Positions 11,451-22,453 of a stretch of 64,000 nt of DNA are shown here, in pieces; position 1 is the first letter of the stretch, and each line of letters starts with the position of its first letter. Origin of the DNA: Eumeta japonica (lineage: Eukaryota > Arthropoda > Insecta > Lepidoptera > Psychidae); NCBI GenBank assembly GCA_005406025.1, contig BGZK01001402.1, forward strand, positions 62,001 through 126,000. The letters are read 5' to 3'. The position numbers were made by a program, and so were the translations under genes. Below the pieces are notes generated by a model. That model was not told the origin of the DNA. It saw nothing but the letters and a program-made list of their open reading frames with translations, and made no database searches.

Positions 11451-13060
11451 AAGTAGTGTAAAAAGAATAAAATATTTGTAAAATATAAATAAAATATTGT
11501 AGTTTAAGTTTATTAAAATATTATAAGCTAATCGAGGACAGATTTAATGCAATAAATAAAGTCTGAGAAATAATAGTTAGTGGTGATACCTGGAATGAGT
11601 AATGAAATTAAATAAAATAGATCAATTTCATAAAAGAGAAAGGAAAAATGTATATAAATTCAATAAAGTAGGCAATAACACGTTATATGGTAGAGGTGCA
11701 AAATGTAAAATCCACAAATTAAATATGATAGATGATTGTATGCGTTGAGTTTAATAGAGATTAAATGTTGAGTTTAATAAATATTAAAGATGTAAATAGA
11801 TAATGACATTGAAAATAAAAAAAATGAGGAAATAACTATTAGAAACAGTGTATATAGCTATGTCATAATATACTGTAAATAATGGTATAGAAATAAGTTT
11901 ATATTGTTTGTCAAATAAGATTTAAAATGCATAAAAATAATGTAAAACTTATATAAATAAAATAAGCCTTTATCATCCTAAAAAACAAAAGGGAAGAGTA
12001 GCTCTGAAAAAGAATAAAAATGAGACTAAGGAATGTGACAGATGAACAAGGGCCGTAGTCGCCATGCCACGGGGCGGAAAAAAAGCATTTAAACAGGATT
12101 ATGGAGGACATACCATTAAAGGGCTAAGGTAATTTTTAAAGCTGCTTCTCTTTATGTGAAAGGTGATTTTCAAAGTCTTATTCCTAAAATTGTTTTTATC
12201 TACTGAATTAAAAGTACAGAAATGATAAAACTCGGTTTATGAGATGCAGATGAACAGGGATGAAAATGGAACTTTAAGTCGGTAGGCTGCATAACTCTAA
12301 AGTGAAGATACGAGTATGTCCTAGTATCAAACGAATGACCTTTTGACAGACGCCTAGACGATGTTGTAGTGATTGAGTGATTTCGTATCTCCTCTGTAAT
12401 TTCGAGTTGTGAATTTACAAGGAAGACACGAATCTAAATGTAATAGTGGATTTTAAGGGCGTAAGTTAAGTTTGATGATTGTTGTTTTCGTTACTGTTGC
12501 GTTAGATTTTTATTTACCCCACTGCCAGGCTATACTCTTACATTTTATTGCAGATCGAAGGCTTGGACCTTGACCTTCCCGTTGGTCGAATGCGGACCGG
12601 GGGCTGCTAATGAAAACTTCATTTAATTTTATTATTTTAAAACTCAAAACGAGTAAAGATTATTTTACCTGCATAACAATTCGAATTCTGCGAGCGGCCA
12701 TTTAGATACGTCTTGAGCTCCGCCTTATCAACGAGAATTTTCAACGTTGAATCGGAACGAGTTCCGAATTCGACAGAACTCGTAAGTAGCGAGATCGAAA
12801 CGTGGAGCATTTTCAAGAAGTTTAATTTAATAATTGCGAAAGGCACACAGCGATCAGATACGGCGTGTAGCTGACCGTAAATTAATTAAGGGCCGTTACA
12901 TAAAAACGTGTTTTCGAGCGCAGATAGTACCTACGGCGGAATTCATTAAGGGCTCACCGAAACAGCGTTTACTCCGGAACGAGCCGAAGTTTAATTAGAG
13001 CAGCTTTCCATAACGTTACAAAGGCGAGTCGATATCGGCAACCGAAATGGAATTAGCGGC
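11451..13060. other. A-rich then mixed non-coding stretch
   Basis: Positions 11450-12130 are strongly A/G-biased on the plus strand, possibly the decayed tail and flank of the R1-like element. Positions 12540-13060 are less AT-rich and contain no recognisable gene. The 69-codon minus frame at 12637 has no family motif. Confidence 0.4.
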
Positions 13061-13065
13061 ATCAA

Positions 13066-13083
13066 AGCGCGCGCGCGCGCGCT
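13066..13083. repeat. (CG)n microsatellite
   Basis: A run of alternating C and G lies in otherwise moderate-GC sequence. A short frame on the minus strand passes through it but is not convincing. Confidence 0.8.
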
Positions 13084-13388
13084 GCCGACGGCCGCCCTAA
13101 CGCTTCCATGAAATTTCTTGGATTCGTTATATTCAAAACTAAATCCTGCGCTTTACCGATTCGACTATGCCCTAGCGTGAACTTGATATTCATACGAAAT
13201 CTGAGCGACGGTCCATTGTTCCGACTACTAGCCACAGGCCCGTACAGCCCCGTAGTTACTACCTGACAACGGCGAAGTACGTAGATGCGACATCCGACAC
13301 GAAATCTTTGTGTCGTTAGCACTGTTTGTGTACAGTCAGCAAAAGTTTATTAGATCTTAAAAAACTTCACATTTATTTGTACCTTTCT

Positions 13389-15265
13389 AGGGTTCCGAAC
13401 CAAATAACAAAAACGTAACCATTACATTCAAATTCAAAATATCTTTATTTCATAGGTTATAATATAATACTTGAAATATGTTATTACATTTAAAGAATTT
13501 ACATTTTTTCAATTATTTCGATTTGTTTTAATTACCACTCGTTCGAATGGCAGTTATCCCTCAAGAATACGAGCAAAAAACTCGAGGATAGGTCTTTCTA
13601 AACCATGTATGCAAAACATATATATGTATATGTAAATACAAATAATTGGTTTATATAAATAGATTATATATCTATTTTTATATAAATTATTGCAAGAAAA
13701 AATCTGTAGGAAATAGAGCTCATTATGTACATTTATCATCTAAATATTCAGAGCTTGTATAGGTAATACTCCTTTGTGTACTGTTTGCTTAATAAATACT
13801 TTAAATTTGTATAAGAATAAATTTTGTATATCCATAGGAATCTTATTGAACATGGGTACACAGAGACCCCTGAATGAATTTGTCACGTTATGTAGTCGAC
13901 TAACATGTAAACACAATTCATTTTTATTTCTAGTATTGAAATGATGTCTATCATTATTTTTATTAAAACATTCTAATTTTTATGAAAACATTCTAATTAT
14001 ATTTTGATAAATAAACTGTGATGCCATAGTAAAAATTCCATTTCTTAAAACTTATTTGTAAGGAAACACGAGGTCCCAGCCGTAAATTGCGCGAATGGCC
14101 CGCTTTTGCAAAATGAAAACTCTGTGAACATCCGCAGCATGTCCCCAAAGCAGGATGCCATATGACAAAGCTATGCAAACAGTCAAAATAAACCAATCTG
14201 GTGATATTGATATCGATATATAGTTTCGTCATATCCGTCCGTTCGTCCGTTTGTCCGTATGTCACAGGTATTTTACTTAAAAAACTACAAAATATGCATT
14301 GATTAAATTTTAAGTATAGGTGTTTTGTTTAAGTCCTAATTGGTTTGGTAGTTAGTTAATAAAAATAATTATTTTTGGAGGGGATTCTATACATGTAACA
14401 GAAGCTGAATGATTTTTTTTTCTGCAAATATCAACATGGACAACATATTTTGGTAGTTCTCAAAAACGCTTTAAGGTTTTTAAGATTTTTTTTGACTAAT
14501 TGAATATTTTCGGAAATAATCGCTCCCAAAGTAGCAGTAATTGTGTCTCTCCCCCTTTATTTTTTAAGCCTTATTATCAAAAAATATGAAAAAACTTAAA
14601 AAGTTAACACCTAATAAATACTTTACATGAAAATTATTTTGTACATAATCGGATACACTGTTTTTTTAGTTATTGCCAGAAAACTGCGCTCGTTTCCTAA
14701 CAAAAGGACATAAGTGCCATAAAGATACGCTCTTTTGCTGGTGCACTTTAGTTTACACTATTTTAAGAGTAATAGGTGTCGACAAATCTACTTGTTTCTC
14801 TAGTTATAAGCGACTAAAGTGATTATACCTATTCTGTGCGGGAAATATGGAAAAATGTGTAACGACGTAGTTTCTTCTTCTGTAGTGCATGTCTTTGTCA
14901 TAACGGTTTAGGGACCCTACACTGAGCATGGTCCGACATGCTTTTGGTTGTTTGTTTAATTGTATTTCAATTCGTCATGTTTCAATGACATTGCGGTTGG
15001 AGTACGAAACCTCATATAAACTATTGCAAAATAACTTCCGTTAGATAAATTGAAGGTTTTCGAAAAACGTACACTTAAAATATTTTTTTTAAGAAAAACT
15101 ATAAATATTTTGGAATTACTGAAATCTTTATTTCTCCACTTTCGGTTTGAAAACAGGTAAAAATCGTCGAGACTTCAGATAGATGAAATATATACGTGTG
15201 TAATTTAGTTTGTACGGACTCCTCAGGTGCGAGTAGGTACTAGTCGCGCTTGTCCGCGCTTTTTT
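13389..15265 (+). mobile_element. GGGTTCCG-ended lepidopteran repeat, split by a LINE
   Basis: The left end AGGGTTCCGAACCAAATAAC with AAAACGTAACCATTA, the continuation TAGTTTCGTCATATCCGTCC plus repeats of CCGT (from about 14219), and the right end TACGGACTCCTCAGGTGCGA with CGCGCTTGTCCGCGCTTTTTT (15213-15265) match in order a repeat class I know from many lepidopteran sequences. The ends are inverted relative to each other (GGGTTCCG / CGGACTCC). A CR1-like LINE occupies about 13426-14200, exactly between the two halves of the left part. The interior has no credible ORF. Compare the element at 54212-56188, which has the same ends and a different interior. Confidence 0.65.
13426..14200 (-). mobile_element. 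CR1-like LINE 3' fragment inserted in the GGGTTCCG repeat
   Basis: The TTCAAA-repeat tail (13426-13438) and the 3' UTR with TCTTTATTTCATAGGTTATA are followed on the minus strand by RT C-terminal sequence parallel to 5020-5469. Recognisable pieces include 'LGPRVSLQISFKKWNFYYGI' (near 14060) and the terminal blocks in another frame (13740-13930). A short direct duplication (TATGAAAACATTCTAAT) sits at about 13964-13997. There are several frameshifts. Its insertion into the host repeat shows the host repeat is older. Confidence 0.75.
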
Positions 15266-16380
15266 GGTTTTGTTAGTCAGCTACTTGAATAGGGTGGAGG
15301 TAGTTCTTACAGCGTTCTTAGAACTATTACGGTCAGCGCATAATATATTCTGATTTAGGGAAGAATGTGGACGATAAACAAGAGCGAGTAGAAATAATCG
15401 ATAGACAATCAAAAAAAAAGGAAGTTGTATATTATATGTATTTACGATATAAAGTTAACGGCTAATTAAAATAAATAAATAATTCTTAGCTGGATTAAGC
15501 TAAGAACTCTTAGCCTAGAATTACTTATTAGGGTGAAAGTGTCGTATTTTATTCATCTACAGCATATTAAGTTTATATACAACATTTTAAGTTTATGTTT
15601 ATGTTTAACGTTTAAACGCTATAGAATCAAATGGAAACTAGTTTGGAACAACAAACCAACAAAGCATTCGGAAATAATGTACTTTGAAGCAAATTGCTCG
15701 TTCGTATAATCCTATATCAGTTTCCGTTAGTTTAACAGTAATTTTATAAATTACTAGTTCTGTCCTCTATTAACTTCCAAATGTAGATTGAACAGTTTTT
15801 GTTTGGCGGATGATTTGTGCCCTGAGGCTGCTGCTTTTGAGGTATTATTTAGGTGGGACGCTACGAATTTGTTGACAGATGTGGCATCCTATATTGGACA
15901 GCGCTCCTTTTGCCAGGGGGTTAGGGTAAATAGCTAATAAATGGGTTGCTAATTATCTCAGCTGCTAAGACCAGGATGTTCAAGCGTACATGAAACGCTA
16001 GAAGAGATCAGCGCCAGCCGAATGATATCTTTGAGGGCATGGTGACGTGGGCTACGGCTACAAGAGCTACGTTGACGACTTAGCCTATGATAGCCTTTAG
16101 CCTTTACTGTTGGGCCACAAATGCACAAGTAAGGTTTGCAGACTATTAGTTCAAACGAAATGCCACAGCCACCCGAAGACAGCTGTCGTCCAGTAATGTG
16201 TTAAAGTTGGGTGAAGTCAACGCATGGAATTACTTTAAATTATAAGGTGAGAGCAGCCCTCAGCTAAGCTTTATTAGTATCTTCGGGCGCTCGAGAGTGG
16301 CTGTGCTACTTATTTCATCCCAAAGGTTCTGTCTACTAGAACGTTCCGGAATGTTATGGTCTAAATGATTGGATGATCAA
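15266..16380. other. No recognised gene
   Basis: This stretch is AT-rich to 15780, then 15780-16260 is less AT-rich with coding-like patches (for example 15840-15910) but no identifiable family. The latter may be a decayed upstream part of the RT scrap that follows or of another retroelement. Confidence 0.35.
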
Positions 16381-16599
16381 TCAGGAAGTGCGAAAGGGAG
16401 TTTCGAGTTTGGTGTTTTCACGCGAGAGGATATTGGAAACAAGTTCCACCATCTCTTGAGCAGACCCAAGGAAAGCAGGTAGGCCAATATCATATAACCG
16501 TCGGATACTCATGCCGCTATACCGTATCGGCAAAGTTGCTTGAACCCACTGATTACTGTGCACAGCAAAGTTTAGAATATTTTGAGTGGTTCGTCTCAC
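16381..16599 (-). pseudogene. LINE reverse transcriptase C-terminal scrap
   Basis: The minus-strand frame contains 'QWVQATLPIRYSGMSIRRL' followed by 'DIGLPAFLGSAQEMVELV'. This matches a block ('WxQATLPxxxGGLGxR..DxALPAFLxS') common in the region after the polymerase domain of several non-LTR RTs. Only about 70 codons survive, and neither the catalytic core nor the ends of an element are visible. The clade cannot be assigned from this piece. Confidence 0.6.
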
Positions 16600-17240
16600 G
16601 GTTTTGTCAATGCCAGCAGAGTGTGAAGGAAATAATCAAGTAAGGCAAGTGCGAATTAAATATGTGAATTTAAAAAATATATATTCTCAAATATAATCAC
16701 AAATAAATACAATCGGTTTAAATGTGTTTTGCGATGCTGTTCAAATTGTTTTGAACCCTCGTAATTGCCGTTACACTGTGGTGTGAATAATTGCTTTATA
16801 ATCTCTAACAATATACTTTAGAAATACAGCCTTGGGACCATAAAGGCCGTTATAAAGAAAATGGTGTATACTGTAAGTTTTATACATAAATAAAATGAAT
16901 ACAATTCCTCTGAGAAAGATCTAAAGCTAATAAAAGCGTAAAAGTATAATAAATAGTGTTCGTGACGGAAATGTTCCTGTGCATCCTGAAGTACACATGG
17001 CGTGAACATATTCACTATTTTATTTTTTGCCATGTAGTTTGTATAGACGAGTTTCGAAGTCGTAAATCGTATATAGAAAACGGTACAATTTTCGGTATAA
17101 TAGTACCGAAGTGAAGGTAGTGAAATGTAAATAATTGGATAGTTTTGTACGTATAGGTTTGTTTGTAAATAAAGACATGGTTTTATTGAATTTTAGTTCC
17201 AAAATGCATCGAACACGTGCGCAGTTTAGTACCACGGTAA
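16600..17240. other. AT-rich stretch, nothing recognised
   Basis: Short frames only. No repeat shared with the rest of the window was noticed. Confidence 0.4.
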
Positions 17241-18530
17241 TCGTTCAGAGGGCCGACCAAGTAACATAGATATCGGCGGCTCTCATGACGGCAGGGTCGC
17301 CAACTGCTGACGGTAGTCGTTTAGGGCGCAAGATAGCGCCCGAGTGCGAGTCCGGATTACATCGCAAACACCTCCGGCATAAGCCGTTGAGGACGCGTCC
17401 GACGCCCAAGGGAACCAATGCAGGCCGTCCTGCGTGCGTGTGTGCTGCCGAACACGCGCGCCACGCGCCGCGCTACGCGCCGCGCCTCGGACCGGCCTGC
17501 ATATTCTGTGACTACCCTCAATTTAATTGAGATCCCAGACATACACACCACCGCACCAAAGCTGAAGTCGCCGCATTCTAATTCATTATTAAAATGAAGG
17601 CGGCTCGGCACCGCGGCCACCACGGACGTGCAGAGTGCACTGGTACGGCCGCCCCCGGCGTTTACCGGACGCTGAAGTGTCCGACGCCGCGCGCCTACCA
17701 CGCTGCAGACGGCGGGGCGCCTGCCCGGACATCGTGGGAACAATTATTCTAATTGTGAACCGATGCTTCGGGGGCTCCTCGCCGATCGGAAAGACGACCC
17801 AGACGAGGGCCGGAGCGAGAAGAAGAGGACACCGGCTCGCTGACGCGTGCATGGCTGAGCCGTGCCCCCCCCCCCGCCCTCGACAACCACCACTCCGCAA
17901 CCCGGTGCCCCCCCAACCCGCCGCGAGCGCATGCGCAATGACGCGCGCGCCCACGGGTGGCCCGGCGTAGGCGCCGGATTGAAGATTGAAGGAAGAAGAG
18001 CGAAGATTGAAGAACGAAGAGGATAAAGGACGCAGCTCGCTGACACGTACTGCCCTGGCTGCTGTCGTCCGATGCTTGGATAGCCTGATCAGCGGTCGGC
18101 AGGCGCGCTCGGTTAGATCTACGCCTACGCGGGTCACCGATGCGTGCCGCCTTGATCCGGTCGGCGTCCACCAGCGTCCGACCACCGGCGGTCGGCTGCG
18201 TGTGCAGCTTGAGCTGCGCCTCCCTCCAACCCTCGTCGAGCACCAACTGTCAAGCCGGATGCCCCCCTCCACCTGCCGGCTGCGCATGCGCGATGATCGC
18301 GCGCGCCCGCGGGCGGTGCGGCGACGGCACCGGCATGAATCCAGATTAATGGTTCAAACCATTGCCACCTGATCCGTCGGGGTCGTATCCCCGACGAGAA
18401 GACGCCCGGGCATGAGAAAACAATAAGTCCTCCGTCCCGCACCTGCACCCTGAAAATCGAGAGTGTGGAAGATCCACGAACGAACGCAAGATAGCGGCGC
18501 CCGTTACGATACGCCCCGCAATCGATGTCA
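17240..18530. other. CpG-rich block with internal duplication and hairpin
   Basis: This is the longest GC-rich block in the window. All six frames are open over long distances because stops are rare in GC-rich sequence, so the overlapping long frames are not evidence of genes. Two segments of about 65-70 bp, at 17899-17966 and 18252-18322, are similar: both go from CCGG-TGCCCCCC through GCGCATGCGC to a CGCGCGCCC-G core. A perfect 8-bp stem, CGTCGGGG / CCCCGACG with a 6-nt loop, is at 18375-18396. The block could be a CpG promoter region or 5' UTR, or a decayed GC-rich retroelement. Confidence 0.45.
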
Positions 18531-18839
18531 GAAAATAGCATATCTATCCCGACGTTACGGCTTTCGATTGAGAACAGATCTTGAGATCCAGGCTATTTCG
18601 ATTCGATTGATTTAAATTCGACCCGTCTAACTGGACTTTAAAGGACAAATCCGAAAATTGCAGAAAATAGTATTAGAATACAGCTGCATGCTGAATTCAG
18701 CTCAGTTCCGAGTTTTGGCCTGTGGTGCACGGTCGTGCTCGCACGATCTGTCATAGGCTTGAGCTCGTAATTAATTTCGATAGCGATTACGCTACTTCAA
18801 TACGCTCCGCGCGCCGCGATTTTTATGTGTATTGACACG

Positions 18840-19330
18840 TACGTGGATACGTGCGTGCGCGATCACGTATCACGTTCACGTGTATAATGTAATGTGCTGT
18901 TCCGGAGGGCTCGCTTGAATTGTTCGTGTTAAATTTTTCGTATTCATAAGTGTAATTAATAATCGTGTTAGTGATTATTTCTAAATATAGCATAAGCGAC
19001 CACCTGGTCGCCGGCTGATTACGCGCGCGCTCCCGGCCGTCGGCCGCTGTGCGCGCCCGCGCTACCTCGCCCCTCGCGGCGGTTGGCGACCGCTAGTGTC
19101 GATAGCGGTCATTCCCGCCTACGCGCGTTTTCATCAGTAACGATTATGCACGCGCTTTTTCGCGCGTCTTCTATATAACTCTTTAAAGATTATCTAGTTA
19201 TAATTAAATTAATCAGTAAAGTGAATAATTTAGTGGTGTTTCATTTTATATTATTCACGATAAATTATTTGTATTATTATTTCGTGGGCAGTGTTCATTT
19301 CCCATAGTGCAATAAGTAAGTAAATCATGG
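18840..19330 (+). promoter_or_regulatory. Promoter-like / 5' exon-like stretch
   Basis: A GC-rich stretch is followed by a TATA-like TATATAA at 19172-19178 and two insect initiator-like TCAGTA motifs (19134 and 19213). A strong splice-donor-like GTAAGTAA lies at about 19315, just before an ATG at 19327. This order resembles a core promoter with a short non-coding first exon. However, the TATA-to-initiator distance (about 43 nt) is longer than usual and no coding exon was found downstream. Confidence 0.22.
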
Positions 19331-19924
19331 CTAGCGTGGCACCCCTTTCGCATGGGGAGAACTATAATAAAGAAAGATATGATTCAGCCTGCACTACCCC
19401 GGTACTGCACCTAGTCTACAGTCTACCATAGTACATAGCATACGCGTTAGCATATCGGAAGCAAAGCTCTGCAGCTCTATAAACACCTAGTGTTTAGAGG
19501 TATTATTTCGACGATCTAAGTTGGCGAAGCGCCGCACTATGGACCGCGGGGGGGAAACATATGTCATAAATCTATAACTCCACTGTTTTTAGAGCTAAAA
19601 TTTTGAAATTTTGGGATTATTTAGAAGAATAAATAAACTACTAATACAATTCGATAAAATAATTTTAATATAATAATTAACATGGAAAAATTAATTATTG
19701 TCAAAAATTTCAAATTTAATTTCGAATATTTATTTTTAAGGTATACCTACATAAAAAAAGAAAAATATAAAACTAATCAAAACATTAATGAGATAGCTAA
19801 ATCAAACTAAATTTATTGTTATACCTAATTTTATTCAAAATAAGTCGTTAGAAAAATCTAATAAATTTTGTGTCTTCCGTTAAAGATTTAGTAATCTTTT
19901 AGGAGTTTTCTTAGACTGTAAATT
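19331..19924. other. No recognised gene
   Basis: The ATG at 19327 opens only about 32 codons with no family motif. The remainder is AT-rich. Confidence 0.4.
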
Positions 19925-20700
19925 TAAGGTTAGGATGTACAATAAATAATAAAGTATGAAAACATCTTCATTTGTAGCTTCTCTAGAACATTTTCGCCCA
20001 TGATGTAGCCTAAATTTTTTATAATCCTTATGTCTCGATTCCTGTGCATTTCCGAAAACGGGCCCAAAGGTAAAACAGCATCATATCGTATGATGCTTTC
20101 ACCATGCATTAATATTTTGTAAAAAGAAGAAGGCATGTAGTACCAATTATATTGATTTACATAACAGTTTTGCTATTTCTAAAGCACATTCTCCGAATTG
20201 TTCTGGGTTAATTTTTATGCCACATGAGACTGGAGGATTGTATGAAATCTTTTGATTAAATCCTCATCAAAACCGTTATTTCGGCACTACAAGTAAGATT
20301 AAAGAAAAATCTTCTTGATGTATTTCCATTGTTAGAATTACCACTGAACTGTCTTGGCTTATCGATGATCAAACCCATTTCTTTTCGGAATCTTTTTTTC
20401 GTATATACCGTTTCTTTTCTTCTTTTAATTTTGGTTTTGTAGGCCTTTCGCAGCCCATGTTTTGAAAAGCATATCATAGGACACGTGTAGCACAAATTCC
20501 ATAAACCTAATCCAGGCATATAATGTAGGCAAGCCGTATCTAAATGTTTCTTCCTTTTCATATTTCGCACTTGCGTCAAATTATTCATTTCGGAAAGTTT
20601 TGCACCACAAACCTCGCAAACGAAGGTTGCATTTGTATCTTTTAAAACATGGCTTTTTCATCTATCATAGTCAAAAACAATTCATAATTCACTGATACTT
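19925..20700 (-). pseudogene. Transib (RAG1-like) transposase remnant
   Basis: Read on the minus strand across frames, this gives 'LFLTMIDEKA' (about 20670), the zinc-binding pair 'FVCEVCGAKLSEMNNLT' (about 20600), 'RFRKEMGLIIDKP' and 'NSNNGNTSRRFF' (about 20320), 'LIKRFHTILQ' (about 20240), 'VNQYNWYYMPSSFYKILMHG' (about 20110) and 'VLPLGPFSEMHRNRDIR' (about 20050). This order matches Transib transposases, the family from which the RAG1 core derives. 'CxxCG...MNxL', 'GNTxRRFF' and the 'SExxxxRN' segment holding the third catalytic acid correspond to conserved RAG1 core blocks. The Glu of 'FSE' is retained, but stops and frameshifts break the protein, and the N-terminal half and the TIRs were not found. 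Confidence 0.75.
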
Positions 20701-22370
20701 GTATTCCGTTTTGTACTATTAGAGAAGGTATTAAATTCTGAATTCCATTTTTCATCACATTTATCAAAGTTGACATTTTTTCTAGCGTTTGGCTTCATGT
20801 AAATTTTATATTTTCCCATAATTTCCATCAATAATATATATGTTTGATAACCTAAATTTTATCAAACGTATCTAAACAAAAACGCAATCATTCAAAACAA
20901 ACGATTGCAGTCAATTTCGTGGGCATTCGATAGCTTTAATAGCGTATCATTGATTTCTAACCATTGCATAATAAAATAAAAAAACGTTGAGATAACATAC
21001 TTCACGTAGTCCTTATATATAGAGCAATTTTCCAAAGAAACCTAATATTCCTTAATAATCTATTTAGCTATAATGAAATAGGTATCTACAAATTTAATCT
21101 TAATTGCCTTCGAGTTAATAAACTAAATCCATATAAAAAAAATTTTTAATCATTGCAAAGTAGTAGTTAAAAGTATGTAAAAGTCACTACGCGCCGTATC
21201 TTCGACGTTTACCGAGTGCGTCTGTATTTAGTATTTCGAATGCATATCGTTAGTTCGCAAGTTTTCGCAAAAAAAATGTTTTATTATGTAGCTACATACA
21301 TTTCTAAAAACAGAATAAATATCCCAACTGAGGCAAACTGAGATAACAATTAAAACTCTAATTGAAATTTAGAAATGCGTGAAAAATCTGCTTTTGATAA
21401 AAATTCCGATTGAAAAATAATTTATAAATAAAATGTAAAAAACAAATAGTTTTAAAGTAGATAAACCACACATTATTTAAAATAAATTTTAAATTCATGG
21501 GTTGCATACTTTTTATGTTACATAACGATGAAGCTGTAGCATGTAAATACACTTAAACAGAAAAGCGGAGTAAATCAAAGTTTAATTATTTTTTTAAGTA
21601 ATTTAAATAAACTTCTGGTACTTATAATTTTTGAAATCATACATCTTGATATGTTGGCAACAATATTCTGTCATTTTTTTGAATAAAGGAGAATAATGAC
21701 TTTAACCATTTTTGGCATATTTCCCTTCCCCGCGTCCTATAGTGCGCCGCCCCTGCGAATAGTCAACCGATCAGCAAAACCAAAAACGGGCCATTAAGCA
21801 TTCCATACGTGTGCAATGTGCATCCAGTCCGTCAGTTTAGTACTATTTTAAAATGATGTCAAATTCGTGCTGGGCACTTTTGACCACCATTACACATTAC
21901 TACACTATCGTTTGAATGTTTATGTTTCAGTGAGGACAAAGAAAGTTGTAAATGGTTCAGGCAGTATTTTACAATGACATATTGGGTACTCGTGACCCCA
22001 ACCTCGACGGCAATTGGATGTTTGTATTTCAGTATCTAATTAGTAGTAATTTGAAGCAGGTAAAAGGGGGTGAAGATCCGAATGTGTTGCGATCGGTATG
22101 GAGGCTATGAAGGTTTTGCCACTCACGGTCCGCAGATGGCTGGTGCATAGTTGTTGGTTGGTCGTTGTTCAATTTGGTCGACAAATTTACCTATTTTAAT
22201 TCAAATAAACTGGTTTTTATTAGACCTTGATACATATCAAACATTTTTGGTTTTTCGTTATTATTGTTAACATGATCTCGAAATCTTATAAGTACAATAT
22301 ACATATATAAATACTATTATATTTTGGGACACAAACGACAAATATCTCTAAATATAATTTGAATTATTAT
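20701..22370. other. AT-rich stretch, nothing firmly recognised
   Basis: No gene was recognised. Around 21720-21840 there is a less AT-rich patch containing CCCCGCGTCC and GTCCGTCAGTTTAGTAC. Two acceptor-like motifs (TTTATGTTTCAG at 21919, TGTATTTCAG at 22023) are present but no exon can be supported. Confidence 0.35.
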
Positions 22371-22376
22371 TTTCAT

Positions 22377-22453
22377 AAAATATGATGCTTCTTCATGACA
22401 TTAAAGAAGTATCATATTTTACATGACACGACATTTTCTATAACGTTATAGAA
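22377..22453. repeat. Two adjacent hairpins
   Basis: A 17-bp inverted repeat with one mismatch (22377-22393 and 22404-22420, 10-nt loop; AAAATATGATGCTTCTT and its partner) is followed 15 nt later by an 18-bp perfect palindrome, TTCTATAACGTTATAGAA (22436-22453). Both share a GAAGTAT-like edge. They may be remnants of a small MITE. Confidence 0.75.

Noticed and set aside
17357..18541. Several long overlapping open frames on both strands
   Set aside because: They overlap one another in all frames in a CpG-rich, stop-poor block, have low-complexity Arg/Gly/Ser/Pro content and contain no domain.
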